19,286 nt of DNA from an uncultured Erysipelotrichaceae bacterium (lineage in GTDB: Bacteria > Bacillota_I > Bacilli_A > RFN20 > CAG-826), in contig CADBDO010000006.1 in the NCBI GenBank assembly GCA_902793515.1, positions 1 to 19,286 of the forward strand. Direction: 5' to 3'. A program made the translations under genes and the position numbers. The notes below the pieces were generated by a model that had not been told where the DNA came from, did no database searches, and saw only the letters and a list, made by a program, of their open reading frames with translations. The first letter of the stretch is position 1; the number at the start of each line of letters is the position of its first letter. Shown here in pieces: positions 9,025 through 15,411 of this stretch.

Positions 9025-10167
9025 ATGCCAGAGAAAAAGATCACGAAAGAAAACTTTGCGATGCTCCTTGAGACGATCCACGCCCCAAAGAGTCTGAACT
9101 TTGATTTCCTCTATCAGGCCTTCCTTGACTCTTTAGAGTCAGACGAATCAATCAAAGAGGAATCTTCTTTCGTCAGCAAGATGAACCTCAACCCTCTCCA
9201 GGTTCTTCTTTATCTCGTCAACGAGCATTCCTTCTATCTCATCACCCACCCAGAGAAAAAGGAATCCGAGCTCATCCAAGATGAGAAGTATGAGCAGCTT
9301 CTTCTTTCCTTGACCCTCGACAAATATTACACGAACGAGCATTTGGCCTACCATAACCAAAACTTCTCGAACCGTTTCACCCCAACGATCTCAACCCTCA
9401 CCCTCTATCTCAACTTCGTCCTTGGCATGCTTAGCCGCTACCCACAGGGTAATCCAAACGAGACCCTTGTCATCGACGTCATGAAGAAGGGGTTCTCGAT
9501 GGCCCAGTGCATCGTCAATCTTCTTGAAAACGGCTACGAAACCGAAGCCTTTTCAACTTGGAGAACCCTTCACGAGAATGAGTGCATCCTCCAGGTTCTC
9601 GTCTCTTATGGCAAACCTGTCATGGACGCTTACGTGGCCCACATGAAATATGCGGTGGCCTTCCGTGGCGGCCTTTCCTCCAAAGAAGAGACCGATCAGG
9701 TCTTCGCCTCCATCAAAGAAGGCATGAAAGAGAACGACCTCAAGTCGAAAGACATGAAGCGTTTCATCGAATACGGTTGGCTTGCCGCCATCCCAGACGT
9801 GAAGATGGGAAGAATCCCTGATTTCAAATTCAATTTCCGCGACGGCGTCGAAAGATGCGCTAACTTACGCCAGTATTCTAAGGTCTATGAGATGTCGAGC
9901 GAGATCGCCCATTCCTCGCCTCTTCTCATCTATAGCCGCAAGACCTATTTCTACCTCGTCACCATCCTCAACCTCTACGAATCCTTCTTCAGGCTTGAGA
10001 AGATCTTCAAAACCCTCTATTTCGCGAACATCCCAGAGGAAGCGCAGAAACAATATCTCCAGATGCAGAGCCTCTATTACGGCGAGCTGCACTCCTGCTA
10101 TAAATTCGAGAAAGCCCGTCTAGACGGAATGGTCAAGTCTGGCTCTGCTGAAAAAGACGAAAAGTAA
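9025..10167 (+). CDS. DUF5677-like protein of unknown function
   Basis: This 380-residue soluble, helical protein starts 4 nt after the addA stop and has no clear ribosome site, so it is probably translated by coupling. I see no enzyme motif, signal peptide or convincing membrane segment. The middle, NLLENGYETEAFSTWRTLHE (165-184), followed ~110 residues later by YEMSSEIAHSSPLL (288-301), resembles the pattern in DUF5677 proteins: a long helix with a conserved Arg...Glu pair, then a Ser/His-rich helix ending in HxSP. The resemblance is from memory and the family has no settled function. It is the last gene before a strong terminator, so it shares the glpK-addB-addA transcript. Codon use looks like its neighbours, with no sign of recent transfer. 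The far C terminus is a charged tail. Confidence 0.72.
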   Translation: MPEKKITKENFAMLLETIHAPKSLNFDFLYQAFLDSLESDESIKEESSFVSKMNLNPLQVLLYLVNEHSFYLITHPEKKESELIQDEKYEQLLLSLTLDKYYTNEHLAYHNQNFSNRFTPTISTLTLYLNFVLGMLSRYPQGNPNETLVIDVMKKGFSMAQCIVNLLENGYETEAFSTWRTLHENECILQVLVSYGKPVMDAYVAHMKYAVAFRGGLSSKEETDQVFASIKEGMKENDLKSKDMKRFIEYGWLAAIPDVKMGRIPDFKFNFRDGVERCANLRQYSKVYEMSSEIAHSSPLLIYSRKTYFYLVTILNLYESFFRLEKIFKTLYFANIPEEAQKQYLQMQSLYYGELHSCYKFEKARLDGMVKSGSAEKDEK

Positions 10168-10221
10168 AGAGGAAGTCCGTATTTCTTTATTGATAAAACA
10201 AAGAAATAGGCTCCTTTTTTT
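10166..10221 (+). terminator. Intrinsic terminator ending the glpK-addBA unit
   Basis: This is a long, interrupted stem. The inner arms ATTTCTTT (10181-10188) and AAAGAAAT (10200-10207) pair perfectly. The outer arms AAAGAGGA (10166-10173) and TCCTTTTTT (10212-10220) pair with one G-T wobble, and CC/GG pairs lie between. The outer 3' arm is itself the U tract. The structure overlaps the stop codon of the preceding gene. Confidence 0.85.
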
Positions 10222-10229
10222 GTGGCTTT

Positions 10230-10244
10230 TTCCCTAATAGGGAA
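10230..10244. promoter_or_regulatory. Palindrome TTCCC-TAATA-GGGAA in the atp promoter spacer
   Basis: A perfect 5-bp inverted repeat with a 5-nt A/T spacer ends 6 nt before the TATACT box of the ATP synthase operon. It lies where the -35/-10 spacer should be. The position suits a repressor operator. It could also be a small hairpin or chance, and no second copy was noticed in the window. Confidence 0.35.
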
Positions 10245-10250
10245 GTAAAG

Positions 10251-10256
10251 TATACT
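10251..10256 (+). promoter_or_regulatory. Probable -10 box of the ATP synthase operon
   Basis: TATACT at 10251-10256 lies between the upstream terminator and the first atp-operon gene (ATG at 10280), in the only gap before the operon. No good -35 hexamer is present at 16-18 bp spacing. Transcription from here would give a leader of about 17 nt with no Shine-Dalgarno sequence. Confidence 0.6.
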
Positions 10257-10279
10257 AGTTGAATATCCCTTTTTGAAAT

Positions 10280-10699
10280 ATGGTTGAAAAATATCTCAAA
10301 TTAAACGAAAACCAGAAAACCATCTTCTGGCTTGCCGCCATCGGCGCTGTCGTCTTCATCGGACTTTGTCCGTTATTCTTCTTTTACGAGATCAAAGGCT
10401 ACTCTTACCCAGTCGGTTGGGTCTTAGGAACCCTTGCTGAGATCCTTTCCTTCTGGACCATCATCAAGATGAGCGAAGCCGCCATACCGCAAGAAAAAGG
10501 CGCTGACCCAAAGGCGCTCAACATCGTCTTCTATATCGCCTTGAGATTCATTCTCTATATCGTTGTTCTTACTGTTGCCGCCATCTGCACCTTCACCACT
10601 TGGTTCGGCGCTTTCAGCTTATTCAACTTCTGGACGACCTTCGCTGGTTTACTTCCAGTCCAGATCTACCTTTTCGTAAGGCACTTAAAGAGAGGATAA
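10280..10699 (+). CDS. AtpI-like four-helix membrane protein (putative ATP synthase assembly factor)
   Basis: This 139-residue integral membrane protein has four predicted hydrophobic helices at about 15-38, 45-66, 81-105 and 109-131. A short polar loop (about 67-80) divides the pairs. The identification rests on its place as the first gene of the atp operon, its size and its topology. Sequence similarity to AtpI is not obvious by eye. AtpI proteins assist assembly of the c-ring and are reported to matter particularly for Na+-type rotors, which fits the predicted Na+ c subunit encoded nearby. A Mg2+-uptake role has also been proposed for AtpI. The gene has no ribosome site in its short predicted leader. 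It ends 4 nt before the GTG of atpB. Confidence 0.65.
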   Translation: MVEKYLKLNENQKTIFWLAAIGAVVFIGLCPLFFFYEIKGYSYPVGWVLGTLAEILSFWTIIKMSEAAIPQEKGADPKALNIVFYIALRFILYIVVLTVAAICTFTTWFGAFSLFNFWTTFAGLLPVQIYLFVRHLKRG

Positions 10700-10703
10700 A
10701 GCG

Positions 10704-11597
10704 GTGAATTTCCTAACCGTTTTCGATAGAGTCACTAGCGCAACATCCCATTCCTTTGAGGACAAAATGGAATCGATGTTCCATTGGGATGGTTGGGCCT
10801 CGATTGACGCCCCGCTCGTCAGCTCGCTTTTCGTTATGCTCCTTCTTGCCGTCATCGGCGTAGTGGTGGGCGTGAGAGCCAGGATCGCTCTTAAGAACAA
10901 AGAGTATCTCCAAAAACCGAAGGGCATCATGTTCTTCGCTGAGCTCTATTACAACATGTGCAACAACTTCGCCTCCACGAACATGGGCGAAACCCATTCC
11001 GAATGGGGCGGATATTTCTGGACCCTTTTCGCTTACCTTTTCATCGGATTCAACATCTCCCTCTTTGGGCTCCCAAGCCTTGTCGATTGGCTTGCTTGCC
11101 CGCTTTGTCTTGCAATCATCATGTTCGCGATCATCCAATTCCAGGGACTTAGATATTCGAAGCTTGGCTATTTCCACCGTTACGTGGAGCCGATCTTCAT
11201 CTTCCTCCCTGTCAACCTCATCACCATGTGGGCGCCAATCGTCTCGACCACGATGCGTATGTTTGGTAACTGCCTCTCGGGAACCATTCTCGTCACGCTT
11301 CTGCAATGGGCTCTAAGCAACGCTTCAAGCGGAATCTTCGACCTCTTAGGCGTGGTCGGTACCATAGGTACCTCACCTTTCTGGAATGACCCAGGCTGGA
11401 CGAGCATCTTCCTCGCCCCGTTCCCGGTTGGCATTCTCAATTCTTATTTCTCCTTATTCTCAGGGTTCATCCAAACCCTGGTCTTCACAACCCTTTCGGC
11501 CATTTGGATTTCGCAAGAAATGCCTCAACCGGACGAAGAAAAGAAGGAAGAAAAGCTTCCTGCCCCAGAGGTTAGGCCGCTTGTGATCGAAGGATAA
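10704..11597 (+). CDS. atpB: F-type ATP synthase subunit a
   Basis: This Fo stator subunit forms the ion half-channels. The 297-residue protein has about five or six membrane helices (near 38-58, 103-124, 126-147, 163-182, 188-215 and 236-270). The essential arginine is R185 in TTMRMFGNCLSG, and Q257 in the last helix matches E. coli Q252. The positions of E. coli E219 and H245 are T194 and S250, so this exchangeable pair is absent. A highly charged tail of about 27 residues (QEMPQPDEEKKEE...) follows the last helix. It starts with GTG, preceded by AGAGAGG. It is longer than most Bacillota subunit a proteins (about 240). Confidence rests on the RxFGN motif, the hydrophobic pattern and its place between atpI and atpE. 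Confidence 0.95.
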   Translation: MNFLTVFDRVTSATSHSFEDKMESMFHWDGWASIDAPLVSSLFVMLLLAVIGVVVGVRARIALKNKEYLQKPKGIMFFAELYYNMCNNFASTNMGETHSEWGGYFWTLFAYLFIGFNISLFGLPSLVDWLACPLCLAIIMFAIIQFQGLRYSKLGYFHRYVEPIFIFLPVNLITMWAPIVSTTMRMFGNCLSGTILVTLLQWALSNASSGIFDLLGVVGTIGTSPFWNDPGWTSIFLAPFPVGILNSYFSLFSGFIQTLVFTTLSAIWISQEMPQPDEEKKEEKLPAPEVRPLVIEG

Positions 11598-11613
11598 GGT
11601 CAATAGTTCATAC

Positions 11614-11620
11614 AAGGAGG
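11614..11620 (+). promoter_or_regulatory. Full-consensus ribosome binding site of atpE
   Basis: AAGGAGG lies 7 nt before the atpE ATG in an A-rich spacer. Together with the atpD site it is the best ribosome site in the window. Strong initiation fits the need for many c subunits per complex compared with one a subunit. Confidence 0.9.
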
Positions 11621-11627
11621 AAAAAAT

Positions 11628-11879
11628 ATGAACGCTGGTTTATGTGCAATCGCTGCCGCCATCGCAGTCGGCATGGGCTGCCTCTCCGCTATCGGTGAAG
11701 GCTTGATCTGTTCCCATTCCATCGATGGTATGGTCAGAAACCCAGAAATGGCAGGCAAGCTCCGCACCAACATGATGGTCGCGGTCGCTCTTGACGAGTC
11801 AACCGCTATTTACGCGCTTGTCGTCTCTCTTCTCATCCTCTTCATGATGGGTCTTCCAGCTCTTAACCAAGGCATCTAA
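11628..11879 (+). CDS. atpE: F-type ATP synthase subunit c, predicted Na+-type two-carboxylate rotor
   Basis: The 83-residue helical hairpin is the proteolipid that oligomerises into the rotor ring. Small residues at every second position (A9, A11, A13, G15, G17) give close helix packing. The polar loop R37-N38-P39 contacts gamma and epsilon. In the second helix E57 is the ion carboxylate and is followed by S58, T59 and Y62, matching Glu65, Ser66, Thr67 and Tyr70 of the Ilyobacter tartaricus Na+ ring. The site equivalent to Gln32 of that ring is E24, exactly 33 residues before E57. This matches the Glu32/Glu65 pair of Fusobacterium nucleatum. D56 beside E57 is an extra acidic residue. I infer Na+ coupling. 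The family assignment itself is certain. Confidence 0.97.
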   Translation: MNAGLCAIAAAIAVGMGCLSAIGEGLICSHSIDGMVRNPEMAGKLRTNMMVAVALDESTAIYALVVSLLILFMMGLPALNQGI

Positions 11880-11896
11880 GATAAGGACCTTTAAGG

Positions 11897-12445
11897 ATGA
11901 ACGGATTAGGAATCACAGTATACGATTCTTCAGCCCCTTTCACCGTTGAGGACTTCTTGGACAAACTCTTTCCTAACTTTTGGAGTTTGCTCATCAACCT
12001 CATCGCGTTAATCGTCCTTTTCGTGTTCCTTTATCACATCGCCTACAAGCCGGTTAAGAAATACCTCGACGCCAGAAAGAACTACGTGGAAAAGAACATT
12101 CGTGACAGCGAATCCTCGAAAGCCATGTACGAAAAGAAAGTCGCTGAAAGCGAAACCATGATCTCCGAAGCCCGCAAAGAGGCAGGGGATATCATCGCCA
12201 AAGCCAAAAGCGACGCCGAAGTTAGCGCCGAGGGCATCATCAAAAACGCCAAAGAGCAAGCCGAGGCCCGCCAAAGAGCGGCCGATGAGGCGATCGCTCA
12301 GGCCGAAGAGAAATCACGTCGCGCCATCAGAGAAGAAATCGTCAATGTCGCCCTTGATGCCTCGAAAGCCGTCCTTGGCCGTGAAGTGAACAAAGAGGAT
12401 AACGCCAAACTCGTCGACGAATTCGTCGAGAGCGTGGACGAATAA
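11897..12445 (+). CDS. atpF: F-type ATP synthase subunit b
   Basis: This peripheral-stalk subunit joins Fo to F1 through delta. The 182 residues comprise a short N-terminal periplasmic segment, one membrane helix (about 28-50, NFWSLLINLIALIVLFVFLY), the KPVKKYLDARK turn, and then a long charged, Ala/Glu/Lys-rich coiled coil to about 160. A single b gene is present, so the stalk is expected to be a homodimer. AAGGAC at 11883-11888 sits 8 nt before the ATG. Length is normal for the family. Confidence 0.95.
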   Translation: MNGLGITVYDSSAPFTVEDFLDKLFPNFWSLLINLIALIVLFVFLYHIAYKPVKKYLDARKNYVEKNIRDSESSKAMYEKKVAESETMISEARKEAGDIIAKAKSDAEVSAEGIIKNAKEQAEARQRAADEAIAQAEEKSRRAIREEIVNVALDASKAVLGREVNKEDNAKLVDEFVESVDE

Positions 12446-12454
12446 GGAGAATAA

Positions 12455-12991
12455 ATGAGGGGAGCGGAAGCAAACGCATACGCCGCCGGCCTTTATGAGC
12501 TGGCACTCGAGGTGAAGAAGGTCCCTTCTTTCCAAAAGGAAATGAAGGAAGTCCTTAGCCTCTTCAGGGATAACCCTGAGCTTTTGGAAACCCTTTCCTC
12601 ATATTCATTGCCTGAGGAATCGCTTAACACCCTCGTTGACAAGATCTTCGGGGGATTAACAAACAAAGAGATTCCAGCTTTCTTGAAGCTCTTGATGCTA
12701 AAGCATGAGATTCTCCATTTCGAGGAAATCGCCTCCTCGTTCAATGGGCTTTGCAATGACTTTAGCGGAGTCAAGGAAGGAATCGTCTATTCGGCGGAGA
12801 AACTCTCTGAAGCTGAAATCAAAAAGATCGAGAAATCCATCGGGGAGAGACTCTCCTCGAAGGTTGAGCTCGAAAACCACGTCGACCATCGTCTTATCGG
12901 CGGCGTGAAAGTGTATGTGGATGACAAAGTCTTTGACGGGACCATCCTTGGGAAGATCGAACGCTTACGCAGCTCGCTTCTCAAAAACTGA
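12455..12991 (+). CDS. atpH: F-type ATP synthase subunit delta
   Basis: This OSCP-type subunit caps F1 and binds subunit b. The 178 residues show the N-terminal helical bundle beginning ANAYAAGLYELAL and the conserved C-terminal segment DHRLIGGVKVYVDDKVFDGTILGKIERLR. Length is normal. AAGGAG overlaps the atpF stop and lies 5 nt before the ATG, and the gene ends with TGA. Delta is usually the least conserved F1 subunit, but order and C-terminal motif make the call secure. Confidence 0.95.
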   Translation: MRGAEANAYAAGLYELALEVKKVPSFQKEMKEVLSLFRDNPELLETLSSYSLPEESLNTLVDKIFGGLTNKEIPAFLKLLMLKHEILHFEEIASSFNGLCNDFSGVKEGIVYSAEKLSEAEIKKIEKSIGERLSSKVELENHVDHRLIGGVKVYVDDKVFDGTILGKIERLRSSLLKN

Positions 12992-13003
12992 CGGAGGAAA
13001 GAT

Positions 13004-14530
13004 ATGAAACTTAATCCAAGTGAGATAAGCGCTCTCATCAAGGAGCAGATCAAGGGATATGAGAACCTTGTCGAGAGCAGCGACGTAGGAACAGTCATCG
13101 CAGTAGGCGATGGCATCGCAACCATCTACGGACTTAGAAACGCCATGCTCGGTGAGCTTCTTCTTTTCCCTAACGACGTCTATGGCATGGTCATGAACCT
13201 CAACCTCGATGATGTCGGCGCCGTCCTTTTAGGAAGCGACAGACAAATCAAAGAAGGCGATACCGTCAAACGCACCCACAAAGTCGTTGAGGTCCCAGTA
13301 GGGGATGGGCTCCTTGGTCGAGTCGTCTCTCCTTTAGGCCTTCCTTTAGACGAAGTTGGACCAATATCCTATGCAAAAACGCGTCCAATTGAAAGAATCG
13401 CTCCTGGCGTCATGACCAGGAAATCCGTCAATACCCCTCTCGAAACCGGCATCAAAGCCATCGATTCCATGATTCCGATCGGCCGTGGTCAGCGTGAGCT
13501 CATCATCGGCGACCGTCAGACTGGCAAGACCTCCATTGCCATCGACACCATCGTGAATCAGAAAGGCAAGAACGTTAAGTGCGTCTATGTCGCGATCGGT
13601 CAGAAGAACTCAACCGTCGCCGGAATCGTCGCCAAACTCAAAGCCAGAGGCTGCTTCGACTACGTCACCGTCATCAATGCAAGCGCCTCCGAACCAGCCC
13701 CTCAGCAATACGTGGCCCCATTCGCAGGTATGGCTATGGCTGAGGAATGGATGGAAAACGGTGAGGACGTCCTCATTGTTTTCGATGATTTAAGTAAGCA
13801 CGCCGTCGCATACCGCGCCCTCTCTCTTCTCTTAAGAAGAGCCCCAGGACGTGAAGCCTATCCAGGCGACATCTTCTATCTCCATAGCAGGCTCTTAGAG
13901 AGAGCTTGCAAACTCTCGAAGAATTATGGCGGTGGCTCCATCACCGCTCTCCCGATCGTTGAGACCCAGGCTGGCGATATCAGCGCCTACATCCCAACGA
14001 ACATCATTTCCATCACCGATGGTCAGATCTTCTTAGTGAGCGACTTCTTCGCTTCCGGCCAGCGTCCTGCTGTCGATTCCGGTCTTTCCGTCAGCCGTGT
14101 TGGAAGTAGCGCTCAGATCAAAGCCATGAAGCAGGTTGCCTCATCCCTCAAGATCGAGCTTGCCAACTACCGTGAGAACCTCAGCTTCTCGCAGTTCGGA
14201 AGCGATCTCGACGCCGAGACCAAGCGCATCCTCACCCATGGTGCGGTCGTCACCGAAGCCCTCAAGCAAGTCAACTGGGCCCCAATGAACATGATCCGCG
14301 AGATCATCGAGCTCTTCGCGGTCAATAAGAAGTTCCTCGATGACCTCTCTCTCCCAGAGGTCAACCCATTCCTTTCCGAGATGTATCAGTACATTGAGGA
14401 TTCCCATAGGGAAATCATCGACGAGCTTAACGAGAAGAAAGCCTTCACCGATGAGCTTAACGAGAAACTCGCTAACGCCATCAAGGAATACAAGAAAACC
14501 TACGAACTCAAAAAGGAAGCGACTAAGTAA
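13004..14530 (+). CDS. atpA: F-type ATP synthase subunit alpha
   Basis: This is the non-catalytic nucleotide-binding subunit of the F1 hexamer. Its 508 residues have a β-barrel N-terminal domain (about 25-95), a P-loop GDRQTGKT at 169-176 (same numbering as E. coli), and VSRVGSSAQ, which holds the arginine finger R365. A helical C-terminal domain follows. Near the C terminus a 10-residue unit beginning DELNEK occurs twice in a row, encoded by a near-exact 17-nt direct repeat. GGAGG at 12993-12997 is 6 nt before the ATG. It is separated from atpG by only 2 nt. Confidence 0.98.
   Translation: MKLNPSEISALIKEQIKGYENLVESSDVGTVIAVGDGIATIYGLRNAMLGELLLFPNDVYGMVMNLNLDDVGAVLLGSDRQIKEGDTVKRTHKVVEVPVGDGLLGRVVSPLGLPLDEVGPISYAKTRPIERIAPGVMTRKSVNTPLETGIKAIDSMIPIGRGQRELIIGDRQTGKTSIAIDTIVNQKGKNVKCVYVAIGQKNSTVAGIVAKLKARGCFDYVTVINASASEPAPQQYVAPFAGMAMAEEWMENGEDVLIVFDDLSKHAVAYRALSLLLRRAPGREAYPGDIFYLHSRLLERACKLSKNYGGGSITALPIVETQAGDISAYIPTNIISITDGQIFLVSDFFASGQRPAVDSGLSVSRVGSSAQIKAMKQVASSLKIELANYRENLSFSQFGSDLDAETKRILTHGAVVTEALKQVNWAPMNMIREIIELFAVNKKFLDDLSLPEVNPFLSEMYQYIEDSHREIIDELNEKKAFTDELNEKLANAIKEYKKTYELKKEATK
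14420..14466 (+). repeat. Short direct repeat in the atpA 3' end (DELNEK twice)
   Basis: GA(C/T)GAGCTTAACGAGAA occurs at 14420-14436 and again at 14450-14466, 30 nt apart with one mismatch. It encodes two copies of DELNEK in the C-terminal helix of alpha. Period and frame suggest a small in-frame duplication. Chance use of the same codons is the alternative. Confidence 0.6.
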
Positions 14531-14532
14531 CA

Positions 14533-15393
14533 ATGCCTGGCTCATTAAGCAAAACCAAACATAGGATCTTAGCCATCCAAGGGACGGAGAAGACGACCAA
14601 AGCGATGGAACTCATCGCCACGGTCAAAACCAAACGTCTTAGGGATGCCTTCGAGAAGAGCAACTTCTACATCGAAGAATACCAGAACCTCATGGGGATG
14701 CTTTTCAACCACGACAAAGAAACGATGTCTCACTATGGCTGCCTCAACAAAGGCGACCTCCCAACCCTTTATATCGTCATCTCTTCGAACATGGGTCTTT
14801 GCGGTGCGTATAACAGCAACCTTTTCAAGTACGCTGACTCGATAATCAAGCCAACTGACTACATCGTCCCGATTGGCGCAAAAGCCATCCATCACTACGA
14901 GAGAAATGAAAAATACCTCAATATTGTCAGGGATTTTATGGAAGCGGACCTCGATTTAGATATGGAGAAGCTCCGTTCCTTCTGCCTCAAACTCAAGGAT
15001 GAGTTCAATAGTGAGAAGTACAAAAACATCTGCATCATCTTCACCCATTACATCAACTCGATAACCTTCACCCCATTAGCCTTCCAGTTCCTCCCGGTCC
15101 AAATCACCCCGAAGAAGTGGAAGAACGAATCCTATTGCCCTCCGATCTTCGACGAGGAGCCTAGGACCCTTATCCATTCGCTTATGCCTGATTACCTCAC
15201 AAGCGTGCTCTACGGACGCTTACTTGAAAGTGAGCTAAGCGAGCAAGCCAGTAGAAGAACCGCGATGGATAACGCCAACGACAACGCGGATGAGTTACTT
15301 GAGAAGCTCAACATCGAATACAACAAAGCGAGACAAAACGCCATCACCCAGGAAATCACCGAGGTGGTGGGAGGGGCAAATGCCCACGAATAA
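14533..15393 (+). CDS. atpG: F-type ATP synthase subunit gamma
   Basis: This is the central rotor shaft. Its 286 residues start with the conserved helix (SLSKTKHRILAIQGTEKTTKAMELIATVK). The Rossmann-like middle contains VISSNMGLCGAYNSNL (about 92-107). It ends with the second coiled-coil helix, SEQASRRTAMDNANDNADELL...NKARQNAITQEITEVVGGA, the most conserved part of gamma. No good ribosome site lies at the right distance (AAGGA is 15 nt away). The 2-nt gap from atpA points to reinitiation or coupling. Length is normal. Confidence 0.97.
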   Translation: MPGSLSKTKHRILAIQGTEKTTKAMELIATVKTKRLRDAFEKSNFYIEEYQNLMGMLFNHDKETMSHYGCLNKGDLPTLYIVISSNMGLCGAYNSNLFKYADSIIKPTDYIVPIGAKAIHHYERNEKYLNIVRDFMEADLDLDMEKLRSFCLKLKDEFNSEKYKNICIIFTHYINSITFTPLAFQFLPVQITPKKWKNESYCPPIFDEEPRTLIHSLMPDYLTSVLYGRLLESELSEQASRRTAMDNANDNADELLEKLNIEYNKARQNAITQEITEVVGGANAHE

Positions 15394-15411
15394 AAAGGAG
15401 GAGAAGCCAGC

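Noticed and set aside
10713..11306. 197-codon open frame on the minus strand in atpB
   Set aside because: It is a shadow of atpB with highly charged low-complexity composition typical of the antisense of a membrane protein.
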